Shown here: positions 35,474-49,200 of the stretch, piece after piece
How positions within the stretch are numbered: the stretch's first letter is position 1
Layout of the letters: each line of letters begins with the position of its first letter
Assembly: GCF_040372045.1 (NCBI RefSeq)
Contig: NZ_BAABWH010000003.1
Origin: Thalassolituus sp006212115
GTDB lineage: Bacteria > Pseudomonadota > Gammaproteobacteria > Pseudomonadales > Oceanobacteraceae
Reading direction: 5' to 3' (one strand)
DNA length: 64,000 bases
Translations under genes and position numbers: made by a program
Notes under the pieces: generated by a model
The model's database searches: none
What the model saw: the letters and a program-made list of their open reading frames with translations, nothing else
What the model was told of the DNA's origin: nothing

Positions 35474-36748
35474 TCAGCCAGACGACAACATGCCAGCGAC
35501 GCTGATCACGTTAACCGCCACTTCCACCATGCGCTTGTTGCTGTCCATCGCAGCTTGCCTTAGGTGCCGATAGGCCTCGTCCTCAGAAATGCCTTTAGAC
35601 TGAATCAGAAGCCCTTTCGCTTTATCTATCAGCTTTCGCTCATCCAGCGCCTGACGGGCTTCGGCCAATTCGCTGCTGATACGCTGTAAGCGCTCAGCTT
35701 GTCCCTGAACAAGGTCTGAGATTGAGCGCGCGAGCTTAACGTTAACCCCGGGGGTGATTCCTCTGCCTGAATCGAGCATGCCGTCGGGCAACAGTGCGAG
35801 AGGTGACTCAGGTGGCTCGTTTACTGCTGCAAGTTCTTTCAAATGCTCTCTGTGCAGACGAAGGTCTTCTTCCGCAATCTGAATTTTCTCATCACATAAA
35901 GACGTCAGGTCAGCCGTGAGGTCCAGCTCGATGCTCTGCATTTCGTCTATGCGTCGCGTGGCAACCTCGTACCAGACTTCACTGATGGATGTGGGCAGAG
36001 AATCCTCAGAGCGATATCGCTCGATCATACGACGCAGTCGATCCAGCTCTGTCGTGGCTTCAGAGCTTTCCAGCTGACGCCAGCGGGCTTTCGGAATCGT
36101 AGTTGAGAACTCAGTGTAGATATCAAAACACCGGGCCTGTGCGTCTTTTAACTCACGCACTTTTTCCTGCAGTTCGTTAGAAAAATTACCCTGAGTGAAA
36201 CCAATCAGGCCCATTGCTCGCTCCTGACCTGCGTATTCCTTGCCCTGAAGAAAGTTGAACAGGGCGACCAGTGCCCGAGTAACTTCTGGGTCGTCAGCGA
36301 TATCGGCGGCTTCGAATACGACAGTCAGTAACCCAGAAATAAGACGGCTGAATAGCAGGGTGTTGTCTTTCGCCGAGATCTTGCGTGCTGTCACTTGTTG
36401 ACGCAAAGCAGGCAGGCCCTCGAGGCATTGGATAACAAACGCAATGCTGCTCAGGAGTCGTGCAGAATCAGGAAACTGCAGGCTTTGATTCAGTTCGGTA
36501 AGTGCATCTCTGAAACGGACTTCTGCAATCCCTGTGGCTTTCAGTTCATCGTCGCGCTGCTGAGAGAACCGTTGGCCATCGGAGACCAGGTAAGTATTTG
36601 ACAGACCGCGCTCGCGCTGTAATTCGTGGATGAGCTCGGTGACGCGGGTGACCAGCGTGCAATTAATCTGTAGCTGCTGCAACGCTGCGATTTCTGCGTG
36701 CTTGGCCGCAAGAAGAAAGTCTTCGGATGTATTCAGAGGCTGAGGCAT
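35474..36748 (-). CDS. nasR: NasR-type nitrate/nitrite-responsive antiterminator (NIT-ANTAR)
   Basis: 424 residues. Residues about 35-290 form a NIT sensor (HELQRERGLSNTYL, then AGQERAMGLIGF), and about 365-420 an ANTAR RNA-binding domain (IDKAKGLLIQSKGISEDEAYRHLRQ without gaps at about 385-410). Klebsiella NasR of this design binds nitrate or nitrite and prevents termination in the nas leader RNA. No nitrate-assimilation genes lie in the window. It is convergent with the chemoreceptor gene. Confidence 0.85.
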   Translation of the reverse strand: MPQPLNTSEDFLLAAKHAEIAALQQLQINCTLVTRVTELIHELQRERGLSNTYLVSDGQRFSQQRDDELKATGIAEVRFRDALTELNQSLQFPDSARLLSSIAFVIQCLEGLPALRQQVTARKISAKDNTLLFSRLISGLLTVVFEAADIADDPEVTRALVALFNFLQGKEYAGQERAMGLIGFTQGNFSNELQEKVRELKDAQARCFDIYTEFSTTIPKARWRQLESSEATTELDRLRRMIERYRSEDSLPTSISEVWYEVATRRIDEMQSIELDLTADLTSLCDEKIQIAEEDLRLHREHLKELAAVNEPPESPLALLPDGMLDSGRGITPGVNVKLARSISDLVQGQAERLQRISSELAEARQALDERKLIDKAKGLLIQSKGISEDEAYRHLRQAAMDSNKRMVEVAVNVISVAGMLSSG

Positions 36749-37222
36749 CGGTTTCGGCGTATCCCGGTCAATTTCGTCGAATCATACGCGTATCGAGCGG
36801 GGAGGTGAATCATGCGGTGGCCGAAAATATGACAAGTTGACCAGAGTCATGGGTGTTACTTTTGTCCCCTTTTTCTTTGTTGCAAATAACCTTACCGCGA
36901 CTTTACTCAATGGGGTGTATGAATACATTTCCCATTTGAATCAAGTGGTTATGCTCTTGTTGATATCGGACCAGCATCACATTTGCCCGTCATGGCATGT
37001 ATTGATACATCTGTCAGTTGGTGTTTGAAGTTGCGATCAAATATCATTGATAAATACGGGTCTTACTTCCGCTGGCTGCAAAAGCGTCAGTGGAGAGATA
37101 AGAAAATAATAATAAAAACAGTGGTTGTTCTGCACTGGACTCGTCTCTGATTCCTATCGCTTGCAAGCAACCCCTTGTTCTCGCGCGTCAATGCTCTTGC
37201 AGAGACTCCGAAGGAGTATGCT
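36749..37222. other. 474-bp intergenic region upstream of the giant lipoprotein gene
   Basis: This lies between the divergent nasR and the giant gene. It is AT-rich. A 63-codon open frame at 36837-37028 has no ribosome site or family and is not called. AAGGAG at 37211-37216 is the ribosome site of the giant gene. No promoter was assigned. Confidence 0.5.
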
Positions 37223-40200
37223 TTGATTACCTTCCGCACAGCACTGCTATTGTCATTTGTTGCAGGCCTCACCGCCTGTTCATCGGGTGGCTCTGATGGT
37301 GATGAACCACGTATTCCCGATCCGGTTGATGGAGGAGGGCAAGCCCCCGTCGCACTGGATTTCTCATCGACTCCGGAAGGTAACCCGGTTGAAGAGGAGC
37401 GTTGGCAGTATCAGATTGAAACCAATCTCGCTGACAGTGACTTCCTGACCTTCAGCCTCGTCAGTGGGCCTGAATCCATGACCATTTCTGAAGAGGGGCT
37501 GGTTCAGTGGACGCCCGATGACGAAGATGGCACCGAGGTTCAGGCAACTGTGCGTGCGATTTACAATGACGGCACCAATACTGCGACAGCTGAGCAGACG
37601 TTTGAGCTTACCGTGACACCCGTAAACGATAAGCCCGAAATTACATCTGTTGCGCCTCTGACCGCGGTCGCTGGTTCAGTATTCCAATATCAGCTATCAG
37701 TAAATGATCCTGATGACGCGAATGACGGAGAAAACCTGTTTTTCACTGTTGATTTGCCTTACGTCAGTCAGACGCTGGAAGAATACGGCGTCGCTATTTC
37801 TTCTACTGGCCTGCTGACTTGGACAGTGCCTGCGGAGCCTTCTTACTTCCTGCGTACAACAGGGTTACGCGTCATTGTTGAAGTGACTGATGGAGAAGAA
37901 GACTGGGGAGAGGTATTCCTAGCCGCGCCGTCCCGTCAGGCCTGGAACCTGAGCGTAGTTGACGCGAACACGCCACCGGTTATCACTTCAGCGCCAGTTA
38001 CCGCGGCGACAGAAGACACCCTGTACACCTATCAGCTTGTTGCGGAAGACGTTGCTGGTCTGGATGTTGAAGGTAATGAAATTCCAGATGATCTTGAGTA
38101 CACCCTGATTGAAGGCCCTGAGGGCATGACTGTGTCTGCCAATGGCCTAGTTGAATGGACACCAACAGAAAACGGTGCCGCTTCATACAGCGTACAAGTC
38201 TCGATTGAAGTTGAAGATGGTGGCGAAAACGACGCTGAACCTCAGGAGCAAAGCTACTCGATTACCGTTGCCCCGGTGAACGATGCACCTGTTATCAGTG
38301 GAACGCCGGCTGGCGCAGCCAGTTTGGGTGAAGCGTACGAATATCAGATCGCGGTTACCGACTCAGATGACGATAACGATGGATCATCTTTAACATTTAC
38401 TTTGGTTACAGCGCCGCAAGGCATGACTGTTTCAAACACCGGTTTTATCCAGTGGACTCCTGCATCCGAAGGTACCTTTCCAGTTGTAGTGATTGTTGCT
38501 GACGGTGGAGAAAATGGTGCCTTAGCAGCCGAGCAAGCTTGGGTGATTGAAGCCCGGGACAACAATACTGCGCCGTCCATTAATCAGACTGCTCCGACCA
38601 TGACTGTCTCTGAAGACGGTGAAGGAATGTCGGTTCTCACTGCGCTCGACGCTGAGGGCGACTCACTGGCCTGGAGTATTTCTGAGCAGCCAGCAAACGG
38701 CTTAGCTATTGTTACCAATGGTGCCGTGACATACACACCTGTAGCGAATTTCAACGGCACTGACGCATTCACCGTACAAGTAACCGATGGCAGCCTGTCA
38801 GATTCCGTTGTTGTGAATGTCACCGTGACTTCTGTCAATGATGCTCCAGTGATTGACCAGAGCAGTGCAGTGATCGAAACCGCTGAAGACGTGTCTGGCT
38901 CCGTTAGCCTTACGGCCAGCGATGTTGAAGGCGACTCACTTAGCTGGAGCGTGTCCGCCGAAGCTAGCAATGGCACAGCCGCCGTTGTAAATGGCGAAGT
39001 TACCTACACTCCAGATGCTGACTTCAATGGCAGCGATTCTTTTGTCGTTGAAGTGTCTGATGGTTCCGATAGCGACACCATTACCGTCACCGTTGACGTT
39101 GCCACCAGTGCGGATGCGCCTGTTATTGAGCAGGAAGCCGCGTCAATTACTACCGACGAAGACAGTGAAGGTTCGACCCTTCTTACTGCGACGGATGCCG
39201 ATGGCGATTCTCTATCCTGGAGCATTGCAGATCAGGGCTTGAATGGTACAGCGATCATTACTGATGGCGATATTACCTATACCCCGAATGAAAACTTTAA
39301 CGGCGCTGACAGCTTCACTGTTGAAGTCTCTGATGGTGCACTGACCGACAGCATGGTCGTGAACGTTACTGTGAATGCAGTGAACGACTTGCCTGTGATT
39401 GATCAGGTAGATGTTGAAATCAACACCAATGAAGACACGCAAGGCGCAGTCAGTCTGAGCGCAACCGATGTCGAAGGTGATGCGTTGACCTGGGCTGTGA
39501 CCTCGCAAGGCTCTAACGGTACCGCCGCGGTTTCCGCTGGTAACGTTACTTACCAGCCGGCGACTGACTTCTTTGGCTCCGATTCTTTTGTGGTTGCTGT
39601 AAACGATGGCGACGAGAACGTCACGGTAACGATTAATGTCACTGTTGAAGCTGTGAATGACGCACCCGTCATCCTGAGTTCAGCGCCGACCTCTGCTACC
39701 GAGGGCGTAGAGTACCGCTATCCGGTTAATGCTGATGACGTTGACGGCCCGGCCTTAGCGTACAGTCTTGAAGTCTCTCCCGCAGGGATGGAAATTTCAG
39801 GCGAAGGCGTCATTACCTGGACGCCAGAAAACGGTGTTACCTCGGCTGATGTCACTATGGTGGTGACAGACGGTGTGTTGAGTGCTGAACAGAGCTATAC
39901 CATTCTTGTCGGTGCCACTAACGACGCGCCAGAAATCACCTCCGAAGCGCCACTCAGTGCGACGGAAGATGTGCAGTACACCTATGAGCCAGCGGCTACG
40001 GATATTGACGGCGACAGCCTGACCTGGACACTTTCTCAGTCTCCGGCGGCGATGGAAATTAATCCGGACACCGGTGCAATCAGCTGGACTCCAACGAACG
40101 GTGTTGAATCAGCAGCCGTTACATTGGTTGTATCGGATGGTCCTCTCAGCGACTCCCAGATGTTTACCATTTCAGTAGCGCCTGTGAATGATGCGCCAGT

Positions 40201-43200
40201 GATTTCTCAAGGTGACACGGCAGCACTGACTACAGAAGAAGACGAGCAGGGTAGCCTTCAGCTGGCAGCAACGGATGTTGATAGTGCTGAACTGATCTGG
40301 TCTGCGTCTGAGGCCAGTAACGGGTCTGTCACGGTAGAAGCAGGTTCAGTGATGTACACCCCTGCGGCTGATTTCAACGGCACTGATGGTTTTGTTGTTA
40401 CTGTTTCTGACGGTGAACTGACGGACACCATTACAGTGACGGTAACAGTAAGTGCCGTTAACGACGCACCGGTTATCACCTCAGTTGCACCTACTCTGGC
40501 AACAGAGGGAGCAGAACTTTCATATCAATTGGCGGCGACAGACGCTGACAATGATTCCCTGACCTACAGCCTGACTGCGGGTCCAGAGGGGATGTTCATG
40601 ACTACCACGGGGCTCGTAACCTGGACGCCGGGTAATGGTGTAGACAGCGCGAATGCGACATTCACTGTCAGCGACAGTGTTGTTGATATCAGTCAGACCA
40701 CGACGATCACTGTGGCAGCAACCAATGATGCTCCGGTGATTACCGAGGGTGAAAGTAGCAGCCTTACCACGTCAGAAGACACAGAAGGTTCAATTACCTT
40801 GAATGCACAGGACGTGGATGGCAACACCATTACCTGGACCATCAGCGAAGCTGCCACTAATGGTACTGCCACGGTATCAGGAACCGGTGAGAGCCAGGCT
40901 GTATCGTACGTTCCTAATGCCGACTTTAATGGCTCAGACAGCTTCACTGTTCAGGCTTCCGATGGTTCGCTTTCTGATGAGATCATCATCGCTGTTACCG
41001 TAAATCCAGTGAACGATGCACCTGTGATCGAGCAGGAGTCTGCAGTAATCACGACGACGGAAGACACGGCTGGCACAGTCTCTCTGACGGCAACCGACGT
41101 TGAGGGTGATGAACTGCAGTGGAGTATCAGCAGCAATGCGACGAGTGGTACGGCGTCTGTCGTAGACGGCCTTGTGACCTACACACCAGATGCTGCTTTC
41201 AATGGTTCAGACAGCTTTGAAGTGGCTGTGACGGACGGTTCTGAAACAACCACGATTACTGTTTCCGTCGACGTCTCTGCCGAGAACGACGCGCCAGTGA
41301 TTGACCAGCAATCGGCGTCTGTTACGACGAACGAGGACACCGCAGGCTCAACCACTCTGACGGCTACCGATATTGATGGTGACAGCCTGACGTGGACTGT
41401 CTCTGAGGACGCAGCGCACGGTAACGCCGCAGTGGTAGATGGTCTGGTGACTTATACGCCAGACGCAAACTTCAATGGCTCTGATGCATTCACCGTTGCT
41501 GTCAGCGATGGTGAGTTGAGTGACTCCATTCTTGTTTCGGTAACAGTCAACTCAGTAAACGACGAGCCTGTTATTGCTCAGGGTGCGACGGTTTCTCTGA
41601 ACACCGCCGAAGATACCGAGGGCTCGGTAACCCTGACGGCTTCTGACGCAGATGGAGACACTCTGACATGGGCTGTGGAAGCGGCAGCGACCAATGGCGA
41701 GGCCTCGGTAGATGACGGCGTGGTTACATATTTGCCGGCCGCGGGCTTCAATGGCACTGACAGCTTTACGGTTACCGTTAGCGATAGTGTCGATACCGAT
41801 ACCATTACGATTAACGTTAATGTCTCTTCTGAAAACGATGCGCCAGTGATCGATCAGGACAGCGCAGCGATTACAACCGCAGAAGACACAGCAGGTTCTG
41901 TGTCTCTCTCTGCCACTGACATCGATAATGAAGAGCTGACCTGGTCTGTCTCAGTACAACCAGAAAACGGCTCTGCAACCGTTGTCGGCGGCAACGTGAT
42001 CTATACCCCAGCCGCCGATTATCACGGTGACGATAGTTTCACCGTAGAAGTAACGGACGGTTCGTTGAGCGATGACCTTGTGGTTGATGTCACTGTTACT
42101 GCGGTGAACGACGCTCCAGTATTTGCTAACGCGGCCTCTACTTCAGCCGTAGAAGGAACCGAGTACCAGTATCAGGCCGCCATCACGGACGTTGATGATG
42201 CGAATAACGGTGCTGATCTGACCTTTAATCTGATTGCCGCACCGGAAGGTATGACGGTTTCCGCAACAGGTCTGGTTAGCTGGACTCCGGAGAACGGTGT
42301 GACCAGTGCCAGCGTTTCACTTGAAGTCGCAGATGGCGGGGAAGACGACGCAGCGCCAGCGGTTCAGAACTGGACTATCACTGTCGGTGCGACCAACGAC
42401 GCACCAACCATTACCTCCACTGCGCCTGTGGTGGCAGAGGAAGGTTCTCTGTATACCTATGACGTTCAGGTCAGCGATCCGGATGATGAAAACAACGGTA
42501 CCGACCTGACCTTCACGCTGGTAACAGCACCAGAAGGTATGACGATTTCGACTATGGGTGCCATTCAGTGGACTCCTGGAAATGGTGTAACCACTGCGAA
42601 TGTCACCGTGCGAGTGGCGGACGGTGGTGAAAGCGATGCGTCGCCTGATACTCAAAGCTGGACCATTACTGTCACGCCGGTGAATGATGCTCCTGTTATT
42701 GACCAAGGTGACTCTGCTGCACTGAGCACAACGGAAGACGTTGCTGGTTCGCTCGAACTGTCTGCAACTGATATTGATTCAGGCACGCTGACATGGAGCA
42801 TCAGCGACGCTGCTGGCAATGGAACAGCTACCGTTGCAGCCGGTGTGGTCAGCTATACACCGGATGCCGATTTTAACGGTACAGACAGCTTCACTGTTGA
42901 AGTTTCTGATGGTGATCTGACTGACAGTATTGTGGTAACTGTTACGGTCGAAGCTGAAAATGATGCACCTGTCTTCACCTCTGTTGCCGGTACTGAGGCA
43001 ACTGAAGATGAGGCGTACAGCTATACCGCTGCGGCTACTGATACTGACGGTGATACTCTGACGTACAGCCTGCAGACCAAACCTGTTGGTATGACCATCG
43101 ATGCGGACACGGGAGTAATCAGCTGGACGCCTGAAAATGGTGTAACTACCGCCGCTGTGACTGTTGCTGTGACTGATGGAGTGGCGACAGCGACGCAGAG

Positions 43201-46200
43201 CTTCGAGATTACGGTAACCCCAGTTAATGATGCCCCTGTGATTACATCAACAGCACCGGGTCAGGCAACTGAGGATGTACTCTACAGCTACCCAGTTGTA
43301 GCGAACGATGTGGATGGCGATGCCCTGACCTACAGTCTGACGTCTGCACCAGAGGGCATGACTATCGATGGCCAAACCGGCGAGATCAGCTGGACGCCCG
43401 CGAATGGTGTCGAATCCGCCTCCGTCACGGTAGAAGTTTCTGATGGCGAGCTGAGTGACAGCCAGACCTTCGCGATTGACGTCTCCGCAACCAACGATGC
43501 ACCTGTCATTGATCAGGGTGAATCTGCGACTCTCAGCACCGAAGAAGACGCAGGCCAGACATTGGCACTGACAGCGACCGACATTGATGGCGACAGCCTG
43601 AGCTGGAGCATTTCAACAGGCGCTGCCGAGGGTGAGGCATCGGTTGATGACAACGGTTTGGTGGCTTACATGCCTGCGGCCGATTTCAATGGTTCTGATT
43701 CGTTTACAGTTCAGGTCAGCGATGGTGAATCGACTGACTCCATTCTGGTGAATGTATCTGTCAGCGAAGTAAACGACGCTCCAGTTGTGGCTGAGGGTGA
43801 AGCAGTATCGATGACTACTGCCGAAGACACTCAGAAGACTCTGACCCTGAACGCCAGTGATGTGGACGGAGACAGCCTGAGCTGGTCGGTAGCATCAAGT
43901 GCGACCAACGGCACAGCCACCGTTTCTGAAGGTGTGGTTACTTATACGCCGAATGCAGGCTACAACGGTGAAGACAGCTTTGAGGTTGCCGTAACCGATG
44001 GCACGGCCACTGTTACTGTTCAGGTAAGCGTCACTGTGACTGCTGAAAACGATGCCCCTGTTATTGATCAGGCTTCTGCTGCGATCTCTACTTCTGAAGA
44101 TGTGCAGGGCAGTGTGACCTTGAGCGCAACCGATCCAGAAGGCACTGCTCTCAACTGGAGCATCAGCTCTGCGGCGTCAAGCGGTGTCGCGGCGGTTAAC
44201 GCCAGCGGCGTAGTAACGTACGACCCGGCTGAAAACTTCAATGGTACGGACAGCTTTACCGTGATGGTGTCTGACGGTGATCTGAGTGATACCCGTGTAG
44301 TCAGTGTTGAGGTCGCAGCCGTCAATGATGCACCTGTTATCACAGAAGGCGATTCAGCTGCACTCAGTACCGACGAAGACAACACGGGCAGCGTGACGCT
44401 GAACGCCACTGATGTTGAAGGTGATACCATCACCTGGAGCATCCAGTCTCAGGCCAGCGAAGGTACTGCAGCCGTATCAGGCACAGGCACCAGCCAGGCA
44501 GTAAATTACACGCCTGCCGCTGACTTCAATGGTAGCGATAGTTTCGTCGTCCGTGTTTCTGATGGAGATCTGACCGATACCATCACTGTGAATGTCACAG
44601 TCGATGCGGCCAATGATGCCCCAGTCATCACGTCAACAGAAGTCACTGAAGCCACAGAAGGCGAGGCTTACAGCTATTCAGTGGCGGCAAATGATGTGGA
44701 TGGTGACTCCCTGACCTACAGCCTGACGGAAGCACCAGAGGGAATGACTATCTCTGGTAATACCATCAGCTGGACGCCGGAAAACGGTGTTGCAACTGCT
44801 AGCGTGACTGTGGCCGTAAGCGACGCCTCGGTATCGGTCACACAGAGCTTCACTATTACCGTGACTGCGGTAAATGATGCACCTGTGATCACCTCGACAG
44901 CGGCCACGTCTGCAACAGAAGGCAATGAGTACACTTATCAGGTAGTTGCAGAAGACATAGACAGCACCGAGCTGACCTTCAGTCTGACGGATGCGCCAGA
45001 AGGTATGATTATTACTGGCAACATCATTAGCTGGACACCTGCCAACGGTGTTGAATCGGCAAGCGTGACGGTTGAAGTGACGGACGGTGATTTGACCGAC
45101 AGCCAGAGCTTTACCATCACCGTAGGTGCGACTAACGATGCGCCCGTGATTGATCAGGGCGGGGTTGCAACGTTGACCACTGACGAGGACACCTCTGCCA
45201 CGCTGAATCTGACGGCAAGCGATGTCGATAGCGAGAACCTGAGCTGGAGCGTAAGCAGCGAGCCTGAAAATGGCACGGCAAGCGTCGATGAATCAGGCGT
45301 TGTCAGCTTCGTACCTGCTGATGACTTCAACGGTAGTGACAGCTTTGAAATCGAAGTCAGCGACGGCGAACTCTCTGATGCGATCGTTGTAAATGTGACG
45401 GTAAATCCGGTTGCCGATGCTCCGGTTATTGCTGAAGGCGACGCGACTTCGCGCACAACCAACGAAGATCAGCCACTGACCTTCGCGTTGAACGCAAGTG
45501 ATGTCGATAGCGCGACGATTAACTGGAGCATCAGTACTGCAGCTAATAGTGGTACTGCAACGGTTTCTGGTACCGGCAACAGCCAATCGGTGAACTATGT
45601 TCCAAACCAGAACTTCAACGGCACCGACAACTTTGTTGTACAGGTATCCGATGGTTCCCTGAGCAGCACCATTGCAGTAACTGTGACGGTAACTGCGGTG
45701 AACGATCTGCCGGTGATTACTTCACAGGCGAATACTGAAGCGACTGAAGGTGAGCTCTACACCTACCTGCCGACTGCAACGGACGTTGAGGGAGATACTC
45801 TGGCGTGGAACGTTGGCACTGCTCCAGCATCGATGTCGGTTGACGCAGAGACTGGCGAGTTGAGCTGGACACCAGCTGAAGGCGTCACTACCGCGGACGT
45901 TACCTTACTGGTCAGCGACGGTGGTGCGAACGTGACTCAGTCATTCACCATTGAAGTGGCTGCGGTCAACAACGCACCTGTGATTGCCGAGGGCGAGTCC
46001 GCGACTGTCACTATGTCAGAAGACGGTTCGCCAAAGGCCTTCGCTCTCGTGCTTAACGCCACAGACAGCGACAATGAGGGATCGGAGCTGACTTGGTCAG
46101 TAAGCTCAGGCGCTACCAATGGTTCAGCGACTGTTTCAGGCTCGGGCCTGAGCAAGCAGGTGAGCTATGAACCAGAGGCTGGCTTCTCAGGATCTGACAG

Positions 46201-49200
46201 CTTCACCGTTGAGGTATCGGATGGTGATCTTTCAGACAGCATCGTAGTGAACGTTACGGTGGAAGCAGTCAATGCTGCACCAGTGATCGAACAGGGCGAT
46301 AGCACCGCTATAACCCTCGACGAGGACGGTACTCAGACACTTTCCCTGAGTGCAACAGACACTGACGGTGACTCTCTGACCTGGAGCATCACGTCTTCGG
46401 CCAGCAATGGTGGTGTGAGTGTCGATACCAACGGTCTGGTGACGTACGTTCCGGTTGCCGACTTTAATGGTGACGACAGTTTCACGGTTCAGGTTTCTGA
46501 CAGTGAATTGACTGACACCATCAGTGTCGCGGTGACTGTAAATCCGGTGAACGATGTTCCAGTGATTACAGAGGGCGACAACGTCACATTGACTGTTGAT
46601 GAAGATGTCGAAGGCACTGTTACCTTCAACGCGACGGATGTCGACGGGGATACTCTGACCTGGAGTATCACCACGGCTGCAACCAGCGGTATCGTGACCC
46701 AGACAGGTTCTCAGTTCAGCTACAGCCCATCCGTTAACTACAGCGGAACGGATACCTTCTCGGTGCAGGTAAGCGACGGAACAGCAACGGGCACAAGCAC
46801 CGTGAGTGTGACTGTTGTTGCCGTGAATGATGCGCCAGTTGTAACGTCTGCTCCGGTAACGTCGGCAAGTGAATATCAGGTGTACGCATACGATGTCACT
46901 GCATCCGATGCTGAGAACGACGCTATTACCTACTCGCTGACTACGGCCCCAGCAGGAATGGAAATCAGCAGCGCAGGTGAAATCCGTTGGATTCCGGAAG
47001 CCGCTGGTGACTATGACATCGTTATCAGTGCAGCTGACAGCGCCGATGCCGGTACTCAGTCATTCACCATCACCGTAAGCGCGGAACCAGCAGTAGCAGG
47101 TCGTGCGGTGAAAGGTGTACTGGCTAATGCCGCAGTTGAAGCGGCGGTGTACACCGGCCTTGATGCAGAAGGTGAGCACAGCTGGAGTGTATTGGCTTCA
47201 ACAGAGACAGACGCGAATGGTTACTTCGGATTTGATCTGGGTACACAGGTTGCTCCTGTACGTATCCGAGTGACTTCCGACGCGGAAACAACCATGGTGT
47301 GTGACACACCAAGCGGCTGTATTCTCGACGTACCAGCTCTGTTTGGTGAGTCTGGTAGCCCGGCCGAAGGCCTGATTCTGGACACCATCGTAACTGGAGC
47401 CGAGTTTGCTGGCCCGATCGCTGTGACGCCTATGACGCACATGGCGGCTACCTGGCTGCAAGCATTCCCGCAAGCGCTGGATGACAACAATGTACTGCTG
47501 ACGCACAAGCGTCTGGCAAAAGTGTTCGGTTTCGCGAACGAAGGGTACGTTAATCATCGTGTACCTGATCTGACAGATGCGTTTGAGCGTGCCTACACGA
47601 CTACTGCGTCAATTGAAGCTATGCGTCACGCCATCTTCGCTGCAAGCTTGCAGGAGACGGCGGTTACGGAAGGCATTGCAGTTGATGTAGTGACTCAAAA
47701 CATTGGTCTGATCTTCGGCTTGCTGGGTGGTCAGATGCCGCTCAAGTCTGGTGTCATCGATGTTACCGCACTCAACCTTGAGGACGGTACGACAGAAATC
47801 AGCTATGCCGGTTTCGATACCTTTGTTGAGAACGCGACTACCGTCGGTGATTATATCGACAACTACGTCGAAAGCAGCGCTCTGACTGCAATGGTCGCTA
47901 GCTTCGGCGAATTGGTCACCATGTGGAATGAAGAGCCAGAAATCCCAGATACCTCTATCTGTCTGGTGACGGACGATCCGGATCTTGATCGCAGCGAATG
48001 TCGTAATGTCACCACCGTTGCTGAAAGTGCAGGTTTCGATGCGGCTAACTTTGCCCGAGCGCTGGCGCCGATCAACGTGGCTGAGACCTACTATCTGGCC
48101 GGAGCACAAGCGGAGGCAGAACAGGGTGATCGTATTAATCGCGACCTGGGCTGGATGTACGTAGACGCGACAGCACAAGAGAACACTGCGAATCTGTTGG
48201 CAGGCTTCTCGGCTATGCTGGGCAAAGGACTGGAGGTCGCACTTTGCGTACCTCAGCAAAATAACTTCCAGACCTGTACAGTCGAATTCACTGCGCCAGA
48301 AGACCCAGCAAGTGCGGACTTCTCAGCATTGTCGCTAGCAATTGAGACGACGCGTATCCCGTTTGTCGGTAACCGCTGTGATACAAGCAATGACCTGTGT
48401 AACTTCACTATCACAGGTACGGCGGAAGGTCAGACCTTCAGTATCAGCGGTGTCGCTTACGATATTCGTAACCTGCTTGGTGGTAACACGGGTGGCGGCT
48501 TCGACCCACAGGGCGGTGTGTCCATATGCTACGGCGGTACGATCAGCAACAGCACATCGACCATGGCGATCAGCAACTTCTGTCTGAACCTGGATGTGTC
48601 TGGTAGTCGTTCCGAGCTGCTGGCACCATTCCAGAGCTACAGCGCGCTGGATTACGCTAATCTGACGGATACAACGTCAGCGGAGTATCAGGATCTTGAG
48701 GACTTGCTCGCCGAAGTGGTTCTTCGAGTTGGGGTGACCGGCGGCCTGACGTTCAGCAGTAATACCGATGGCTCTATTGGTGATTACAGTATTGCTAACC
48801 TCGATACGAGCTTCACCTTTGACCGAGAGGCGCTGGTGAACCTGTCGAAAGACGCGCCTGTCTTTATCTTTGAGACTCAGACACTGAACCGCACTAACTC
48901 TTGGGGCGAAACGTCCTCTTCAGTGAGTGGTGCACCTATGTTCTATCTCGAGGTGGATGACACCAGTACGCTGACAGGAACCACACTCTCTCAAAGTGTT
49001 GGCACTCCACCTATCCAGTCTGTGACCAATGCCGAAGTTCAGGGTCTGGCTCCGATTGTTGATGTCATGAAGCAATACGCGCTCAGCCTGATTGATTCAA
49101 CGGTTGAAGCGCCTGTTCTGACTGACGAGGAGTGGGCTCAGATTCAGGCTGACGTTGAGGCAGAACTGGCCTACGAAGGAACGATCACTCAGACGGTGCA

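Noticed and set aside
36837..37028. 63-codon open frame upstream of the giant gene
   Set aside because: No ribosome site, no family resemblance and an atypical composition.
37175..37222. Earlier TTG start of the giant gene
   Set aside because: It has no ribosome site and would place 16 residues before the lipoprotein signal; TTG 37223 has a perfect AAGGAG.
47609..48259. 216-codon antisense open frame in the giant gene
   Set aside because: It is a shadow of the real frame; many similar antisense frames occur through this gene.
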